Source: Fictibacillus gelatini DSM 15865 | GTDB taxonomy: Bacteria; Bacillota; Bacilli; Bacillales; Fictibacillaceae | DNA: 48,344 bases | Reading direction: 5' to 3' | Assembly (NCBI RefSeq): GCF_000430745.1 | Contig: NZ_AUMP01000031.1 | Coordinates: 1-48,344, forward strand | In this document: positions 43,584-48,344 of the stretch, in pieces | Numbering within the stretch: position 1 is the first letter of the stretch | Layout: each line of letters starts with the position of its first letter | Made by a program: the position numbers and the translations under genes | The notes under the pieces: model-generated | Seen by the model: the letters and a program-made list of their open reading frames with translations, nothing else | Told to the model about the DNA's origin: nothing | Database searches by the model: none

Positions 43584-43787
43584 TTATTGTTCCTCAAAGT
43601 AATTTTTGTAATAGCCGCCGACTTTTCCGGTATTGTCGACAATAAAATAAAAGTCTTCGGTTTCATTTTTCACGTCGTACGTTTTTCCGGCAGTCAACAC
43701 GCGGTCCACCATATACTTTTCAGCGTTTGTATGGACACATTTCACTTTTTTTATCGTTTCTTTTTCAAGCCATGTTTTATGTATCAT
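43584..43787 (-). CDS. Small conserved protein (DUF6501-like)
   Basis: A 67-residue soluble protein starting MIHKTWLEKETIKKVKCVHT. The rest includes KYMVDRVLTAGKTYDVKNET and FIVDNTGKVGGYYKNYF. This pattern is that of a short Bacillus family I recall as DUF6501; the SH3-like beta layout suggests a binding module. The ATG at 43787 is preferred over the one two codons earlier because AAAGGAG then has normal spacing. Single gene of unknown role. Confidence 0.7.
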   Translation of the reverse strand: MIHKTWLEKETIKKVKCVHTNAEKYMVDRVLTAGKTYDVKNETEDFYFIVDNTGKVGGYYKNYFEEQ

Positions 43788-43901
43788 TCCCATTGCTCCT
43801 TTGCCAAAGCTTAATCTTCCATTGTCAGTATACCATTTTTAATCAACTAAAAACCAGCCGTTACAACCTTAAAGAAAGTTCTTAAAAGAAAAACTAAAGG
43901 T

Positions 43902-43936
43902 AACCCGGATTTTCTTCTTTTTTGAAAATCCGGGTT
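43902..43936. terminator. Intrinsic terminator-like hairpin
   Basis: A perfect 13-bp stem AACCCGGATTTTC / GAAAATCCGGGTT with a T-rich 9-base loop. It lies beyond the ABC permease gene on the minus strand and probably stops that operon. Confidence 0.7.
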
Positions 43937-43993
43937 AATAATGCAGTTTTTAAGATTATGCTTTCAATACGGTAAATGAAATTATATCTCTTC

Positions 43994-45925
43994 TTAGCTT
44001 ACTTCTTTATAGTACGACCGAACAGTCATTTCGTAATAGCCAAAATAAATAAGTATATACACCGGCACGCAGATGAAAATAGGGATGGCGACGCTTACCG
44101 GCATCATTTTTTCCAATGCTTTTAAAGCAAATAGCGTATGAAGCACTCCGAGAATGAGAGGAGCGGTAAAGACGACGGCCATTTGCTTTCGGATCGCGCG
44201 CTTCTTCTCCTGGTTTGTTACTCCGACTTTTTGTAAAATGTCGTATTGTGGCTTGTCCGCAGCCGCTTCCATCATTTGTTTGAAATAAATGATTGACCCT
44301 GTCGCAAGCAGAAAGACTAATCCTAAGAAAACCCCGATGAAAATCATGAGTCCTGAACTTTGCAGCCCTTCACTAAACAAGTGATAATAATCGCTGTACT
44401 GCTCGCTGTTTTTAACAGCCTTCGCAAGATTGTTTGAGAGCGCTTCGCTGTCCCGTTCGTTTTTCACAGTAATATTGCGGACAACCCGCTCTTTGCCAGT
44501 TTGTTTCACCCTGTCGTATACATGATCCGGCACGACTAGTACGAACTCACCAAAATCTGAAAGGTAATAAGCACCGGCGCCTTTAATTTTCATCCGCATC
44601 GAAGACTTACCAATATTCAGCTGGACGGATTTATGGACATATGAATCATCAAATCCGCTTAAATTATCATCATATGAACCATCGACCGCAAATACTTCTC
44701 CGGGTTTTAAATGCACGTTTTCACTTTTGCCGATTTGTTTCATATATGAATGAAATTCACTTTCCGGCATAAGATGGAATCCTTCATCGATCATGTACCG
44801 GATGTTGCTAACATACCGAACACCGCTTACTTCCCCTTTGACAAACACCGTTTTTAGCGCGACATCGTTTGTCACCGGATGATTCGCTTTTTCTCTATTT
44901 AATGCGGCATTCACTTTTTCATCCAGGTGTTTATCTTTTTTCACATATGAATAACTGAACGGACGCATCTGGTCTGCCGTCTGAAACGTGCTTATATATA
45001 CTGTTGCCGAAAAACCGACGGCACAAAGCGTTACAGCACTAAGAACACTAATCGTCGCAAGTGACGTCGCATTTCCTTTGATCCGGTATAAAAGCTGCGA
45101 TGTGCTAAAAATGTTCATTCCTTTATAAAAGGAACGTTTTTTCTTTTTCGCTCGTTTCAACATAGCAACCGTAAAAAAATGGAACAACATGTACGTTCCG
45201 GTGACCGTAAAAAAGAGAATGGCGAACGCGAGCGGTAACAACCCGAGACCTTTAGTAGCAATTTTCATAAAAAAGAGCGCCATTGTGTAGCCCGTTGCAA
45301 TGAATAAAATGGCGACGGCCGCCATCAACCAGGATCCTTTCGGGACGCCCTCTCCTTCCTTTTCCGCAGAAAACAGCTCAATTAGCTTAAAACGGTATAT
45401 GAGCCGATATCCTTGAAAGGATGTATATAGAATAATCAAGAAAAAGACGGCAAATGTTTGCAGGACTGCTCTTACAGGAATTTCAAAGGTTACGTGCAAA
45501 TCAAGCCCCATAAGCACAAGAAGCAAGCTTAAAAACGCTTTTGAAAGCAAAGCACCTATCAAAATCCCAATCATGAGACTAATTAAACCCATACATAAAT
45601 TTTCGTAAAAGAGCATTTTTCCGATTTGCTTTTTCCGCAGGCCCAAAAGGGAGTATAAACCGACTTCTTTTTTTCGTTTGCGTGTAAAAAAGCCGTTAGA
45701 GTAAATCATAAATAGCGCCACAAATAAAATGAGCAGAACGCTTGAAACACTAAACCCTCCTGAAATTTTCGTTGACGCGTCCGCCGCTTTTTCAATTTGT
45801 GAATTATACTTAAGCGACACAAAGGTGTAATACATAACAATGCTGAAAATCATTGAAGCGAAATAAAGAAAATAGTTTTTGAAATTTCGCTTCACATTTC
45901 GGATCGCAAGGTTAAATAACGTCAC
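43994..45925 (-). CDS. BceB/FtsX-type ABC transporter permease
   Basis: A 643-residue membrane protein with the BceB layout. Helices 1-4 come first (LFNLAIRNVKRNFKNYFLYF, and SLLGLRKKQIGKMLFYENLC). A large extracellular domain of about 200 residues lies between helices 7 and 8 (around 315-525), and three helices finish the chain (GVFLGLVFLLATGSIIYFKQ). Such permeases sense and detoxify peptide antibiotics with their ATPase. It starts at GTG 45925, overlapping the ATPase stop by 14 bases, with GGAGGTGGCGTAA before it. No BceRS two-component genes are within the window. Confidence 0.9.
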   Translation of the reverse strand: MTLFNLAIRNVKRNFKNYFLYFASMIFSIVMYYTFVSLKYNSQIEKAADASTKISGGFSVSSVLLILFVALFMIYSNGFFTRKRKKEVGLYSLLGLRKKQIGKMLFYENLCMGLISLMIGILIGALLSKAFLSLLLVLMGLDLHVTFEIPVRAVLQTFAVFFLIILYTSFQGYRLIYRFKLIELFSAEKEGEGVPKGSWLMAAVAILFIATGYTMALFFMKIATKGLGLLPLAFAILFFTVTGTYMLFHFFTVAMLKRAKKKKRSFYKGMNIFSTSQLLYRIKGNATSLATISVLSAVTLCAVGFSATVYISTFQTADQMRPFSYSYVKKDKHLDEKVNAALNREKANHPVTNDVALKTVFVKGEVSGVRYVSNIRYMIDEGFHLMPESEFHSYMKQIGKSENVHLKPGEVFAVDGSYDDNLSGFDDSYVHKSVQLNIGKSSMRMKIKGAGAYYLSDFGEFVLVVPDHVYDRVKQTGKERVVRNITVKNERDSEALSNNLAKAVKNSEQYSDYYHLFSEGLQSSGLMIFIGVFLGLVFLLATGSIIYFKQMMEAAADKPQYDILQKVGVTNQEKKRAIRKQMAVVFTAPLILGVLHTLFALKALEKMMPVSVAIPIFICVPVYILIYFGYYEMTVRSYYKEVS

Positions 45926-46685
45926 TTACGCCACCTCCGATGTCGGACAATATAGCCAAAATCGAGGAAAAAAACTGTTTGCGCGATCTCTCTTCTTTAT
46001 ACAGTTCCTTAAAAATGCGGCCATCTTTAATAAAAAGGACACGGCGGCAATAACTTGCGGCAAACGCATCGTGTGTGACGAGTAATATCGTCGCCCGTGC
46101 CTTTTCGTTTAGTTGTGTTAAGCTTTCTAACAAATCTGTTGCAGATTTTGAATCAAGCGCCCCTGTTGGTTCATCTCCGAAAATTAATGTCGGATTTGTA
46201 ATGATCGCGCGAGATGCGGCACAGCGCTGCTTCTGCCCGCCAGAAATTTGATACGGATAGTGGTTCAAAATCCGCTCAATCCCAAAAGTTGCTGCGATTT
46301 TTTTAACCCGGTTATCGATTTCTTTTGCATTGACTTTCGCCAGCGCAAGAGGAAGTGCAATATTTTCTGCAACGGTTAGCGAATCAAGCAAATTATAATC
46401 TTGAAAAATAAAGCCGAGTTTATTGCGCCGAAATAACGCAAGCTTATCTTCTTTCATTTTGACGATATTGTTCCCGTCAATGTAAATTTCACCAGACGTT
46501 GGGCTATCAATTGTTGAAATCATATTTAATAACGTTGTTTTCCCGGCGCCAGAAGGACCCATTATCCCGACAAACTCTCCTTCCTTCACGGTAAATGAAA
46601 CATTATCCAACGCTTTATATTCATTCCCCTTTCCTTTTGTAGAATAGATTTTAGAAACATTTTTCGCTTCTAATACGACATTCAT
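45912..46685 (-). CDS. BceA-type ABC transporter ATP-binding protein
   Basis: A 257-residue ABC ATPase: Walker A GPSGAGKTTLLN, Q-loop FIFQDYNLLDSLTV, signature SGGQKQRCAASRAI, Walker B LIFGDEPTGALDSKSA and the switch His in LLVTHDAFAA. The C-terminus (KELYKEERSRKQFFSSILAI) is longer than the minimal fold. It pairs with the permease at 43994-45925 as a peptide-antibiotic detoxification and sensing complex. The ATG follows GGGAGGGAATACAAG. First gene of the operon; an upstream dyad at 46765-46789 may be its control site. Confidence 0.92.
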   Translation of the reverse strand: MNVVLEAKNVSKIYSTKGKGNEYKALDNVSFTVKEGEFVGIMGPSGAGKTTLLNMISTIDSPTSGEIYIDGNNIVKMKEDKLALFRRNKLGFIFQDYNLLDSLTVAENIALPLALAKVNAKEIDNRVKKIAATFGIERILNHYPYQISGGQKQRCAASRAIITNPTLIFGDEPTGALDSKSATDLLESLTQLNEKARATILLVTHDAFAASYCRRVLFIKDGRIFKELYKEERSRKQFFSSILAILSDIGGGVSDVI

Positions 46686-46764
46686 CTTGTATTCCCTCCC
46701 ATTTCGATTGGGCCTTTAATTGGCGGCCTATCCATATTCGTTAATTTTTCACTTATAACTTTAC

Positions 46765-46789
46765 AGATGGATAGAAACAGGAGCCATCT
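46765..46789. promoter_or_regulatory. Candidate response-regulator site upstream of the bceAB-like operon
   Basis: AGATGG, 13 bases, CCATCT (46765-46789), next to two CTGTAA copies on the minus strand. A -10-like TATAAG at 46752-46757 (minus) places the dyad over the -35 region, where an activator could substitute for a poor -35. The regulator would be encoded elsewhere. Confidence 0.35.
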
Positions 46790-46827
46790 AATTACCTTAC
46801 AGTTGGCTTACGATTTTGTAAGAAAAA

Positions 46828-46860
46828 AGCCTATTCCTTTAAGTAGTCAAGGAACAGGCT
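46828..46860 (-). terminator. Intrinsic terminator of the proline operon
   Basis: AGCCTATTCCTT pairs with AAGGAACAGGCT (one mismatch), 9-base loop, followed on the minus strand by T5-C-T. Confidence 0.85.
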
Positions 46861-46877
46861 AAATAAACTCTTTTATC

Positions 46878-47792
46878 TTATTTTGAAAAGAAACCTTTTA
46901 AAGCGAATGCCACGTTTTGTGGTCTTTCGGCTAAACGGCGCATATAGTATCCGAACCAGTCGTCGCCGTACGGGATATAGACGCGCATATTGTACCCTTC
47001 TTTAACCAATTGCTGCTGCATTTCCGTTCTAAATCCGTATAGCATTTGGAACTCGAATTGATCGTTCGGAATGTTGTTTTCTTTTACGAATTGTTTGACT
47101 TTCGCAATAATGTTATGGTCATGTGATCCAATAGCGGTAAAGCTTCCACTGAGAAGATGGGCTTTAATAATTTTCCAATAATTTTCATCAACGTCTTTTT
47201 TATCCTGGTAAGCAACTTCGGGCGGCTCTTTATACGCCCCTTTTACCAGGCGGAGCGAAACCCCTTTCAATTCTTCGATATCTTTTTCCGTCCGGTATAA
47301 ATACGCTTGAATGACCGTACCGACATTGTCGTATGTTTTCCGCAATTCTCGTAAAATGTCCAAAGTAATTTGGCAGTGAGAATAATCTTCCATATCAATT
47401 CTGACAAAAAGGTTATGTTTAGTTGCTGTATCTAGTATACGGCACATATTGTCAAAGCAAAAGTCATGATCGATATCAAGACCGAGTTGCGTCATTTTTA
47501 CGGACAACGTGCTTTTCACACCGGATGTAGCGATAGCTTCAAGCGTTCTCACGCAATAATCAGTCGATTCAATCGCTTCTTCACGGCTTGACACAAACTC
47601 TCCTAAATGGTCAAGCGTTGCCACGATACCTTTATCGTTCAATTCTTTTACTGCCTGGATTGCACTTTCGATCGTTTCGCCGGCAACGACTTTCGAGGCT
47701 CCGAATTTTAGTCCCCATTTTCTTGCCGCTTTATTCAATGTCTTGTTCTCAGATACTGCAAGGAAAAAGTTTTTTGAAATTGCCGCTAACAT
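46878..47792 (-). CDS. putB: Proline dehydrogenase
   Basis: A 304-residue FAD enzyme that oxidises proline to pyrroline-5-carboxylate, the first step of proline use. It is the short monofunctional form of Bacillus. Features: LSVKMTQLGLDID, NLFVRIDMEDYSHC, VIQAYLYRTEKD, SLRLVKGAYKEPPEVAY, FTAIGSHDHNII and FEFQMLYGFRTEMQ, ending in MRVYIPYGDDWFGYYMRRLA. The last two stretches hold residues that contact FAD and proline. The ATG follows ATAGGGGGG. It lies 64 bases after the P5C dehydrogenase gene, with a hairpin between. Confidence 0.95.
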   Translation of the reverse strand: MLAAISKNFFLAVSENKTLNKAARKWGLKFGASKVVAGETIESAIQAVKELNDKGIVATLDHLGEFVSSREEAIESTDYCVRTLEAIATSGVKSTLSVKMTQLGLDIDHDFCFDNMCRILDTATKHNLFVRIDMEDYSHCQITLDILRELRKTYDNVGTVIQAYLYRTEKDIEELKGVSLRLVKGAYKEPPEVAYQDKKDVDENYWKIIKAHLLSGSFTAIGSHDHNIIAKVKQFVKENNIPNDQFEFQMLYGFRTEMQQQLVKEGYNMRVYIPYGDDWFGYYMRRLAERPQNVAFALKGFFSK

Positions 47793-47817
47793 GGATAGTA
47801 CCCCCCCTATGAAGTTC

Positions 47818-47847
47818 GCATTGCAGCTCGGCTAAAAGCTGCAATGC
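47818..47847 (-). terminator. Intergenic hairpin between putC and putB
   Basis: A perfect 11-bp stem GCATTGCAGCT / AGCTGCAATGC with an 8-base loop. It has no good T-run on the minus strand, so it more likely stabilises or tunes the message between the two genes than ends it. Confidence 0.7.
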
Positions 47848-47856
47848 ATAATTTGT

Positions 47857-48344
47857 TTATAGTGTTTCGCCTGTCGTCTTCGCTTGCATATGCAAGATGA
47901 GGTAGTCAGGGCCGCCCGCTTTTGAGTCGGTTCCTGACATGTTGAAGCCGCCAAATGGCTGGTAGCCGACAATCGCGCCTGTACATCCGCGGTTGAAGTA
48001 AAGGTTGCCGACATGGAACTCTTCTCTTGCGCGTTCAATGTGCTCGCGGTTGTTCGAAATGAGCGCGCCTGTTAAGCCGTAGTCGGTGTTGTTCGCGATT
48101 TCCATCATATGATCGAAGTCACGCGCCTTGCAGAACGCGACAACCGGCCCGAAAATTTCTTCTTGCATTAAGCGGTCGTTTTCTTTTACATCGGCAATGA
48201 TTGTTGGCTGGATGAAGTAGCCTTTGGAGTCGTCCCCTTCACCGCCTGTCATTAAGCGCCCTTCTTGTTTGCCGATTTCAATGTATTTCATAATTTTGTT
48301 GTACGCGGCCTGGTCAATGACTGGACCCATGTAAGTGTTCACAT
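47857..48344 (-). CDS. putC: 1-pyrroline-5-carboxylate dehydrogenase, C-terminal part (runs off the right edge)
   Basis: The last 162 codons of an aldehyde dehydrogenase-family enzyme that oxidises pyrroline-5-carboxylate (as glutamate semialdehyde) to glutamate. The EEIFGPV motif ([20 protein letters not shown]), [35 protein letters not shown] and [17 protein letters not shown] are typical of RocA/PutC. The catalytic Cys is upstream, outside the window. The gene begins to the right of the edge and is the first of the two visible proline-use genes. Symbol by context; rocA would be the alternative. Confidence 0.93.
   Translation of the reverse strand, partial: VNTYMGPVIDQAAYNKIMKYIEIGKQEGRLMTGGEGDDSKGYFIQPTIIADVKENDRLMQEEIFGPVVAFCKARDFDHMMEIANNTDYGLTGALISNNREHIERAREEFHVGNLYFNRGCTGAIVGYQPFGGFNMSGTDSKAGGPDYLILHMQAKTTGETL

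Noticed and set aside
1-48344. tRNA and rRNA genes
   Set aside because: No tRNA cloverleaf with GGTTCGAATCC-like T arm and no rRNA sequence was seen on either strand.

Overview
The window is a chromosomal segment of a low-to-moderate GC Gram-positive bacterium, most likely a member of the Bacillaceae. This rests on strong purine-rich Shine-Dalgarno sites, many TTG and GTG starts, sigma-A promoters, an L-box lysine riboswitch, and close relatives of Bacillus genes (tcyP, cysJI, yfiT, yukJ, putBC, a BceAB-type transporter, a holin-like type I toxin). I cannot name the species from sequence alone.

Layout. Positions 1-8906 are accessory DNA. The left edge is the 5' part of an IS256-family transposase. 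Next come an HNH nuclease and a tyrosine recombinase in one operon, then two exported proteins of unknown function. A Tn7-like transposition module follows on the minus strand (tnsA, tnsB, tnsC, tniQ), with its terminal repeats at 8757-8906. The element ends exactly inside the 16th-17th codon of a small holin-like toxin gene at 8907-8954. The module looks inactive as read: tnsB is shifted by a 16-bp sequence present three times in tandem, tnsC by a one-base change in an A6 run, and tniQ by a change near an A7 run. The other end of the transposon is not in the window, so the genes at 300-3200 are probably its cargo.

From 8907 to about 18000 is a worn stretch of ordinary chromosome. It holds an alpha/beta hydrolase and a metallophosphoesterase, each with one nonsense codon, a VOC protein, a GNAT acetyltransferase, the NADPH sulfite reductase operon cysJI, two tandem DUF2238-like membrane proteins, and a chimeric remnant of a GNAT gene fused by deletion to a short-chain dehydrogenase tail.

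From 18000 to the right edge the genes are mostly intact. There are two divergent regulator/transporter pairs (MocR with an EamA exporter; an SgrR-like regulator with an MFS exporter). Next come a DUF2278 protein, a GNAT, a YfiT/DinB protein, and a three-gene molybdenum hydroxylase operon opposite an MFS exporter whose leader looks like a translational attenuator. A phosphatase, a CarD-like regulator, an amidase and an exported NAGPA/SPOR protein precede a lysine riboswitch with a lysine permease, opposed by a saccharopine-dehydrogenase-family enzyme. The segment ends with aminopeptidase AmpS, cystine importer TcyP, an alpha/beta hydrolase, a small DUF6501-like protein, a BceAB-type ABC transporter, and a proline catabolic pair (proline dehydrogenase and the 3' part of P5C dehydrogenase).

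The strongest regulatory links visible are: a common operator over the -35 boxes of cysJI and tcyP, suggesting joint control of sulfur uptake and reduction (CymR-like); lysine control of lysP; and leader-peptide control of the MFS exporter at 30124.
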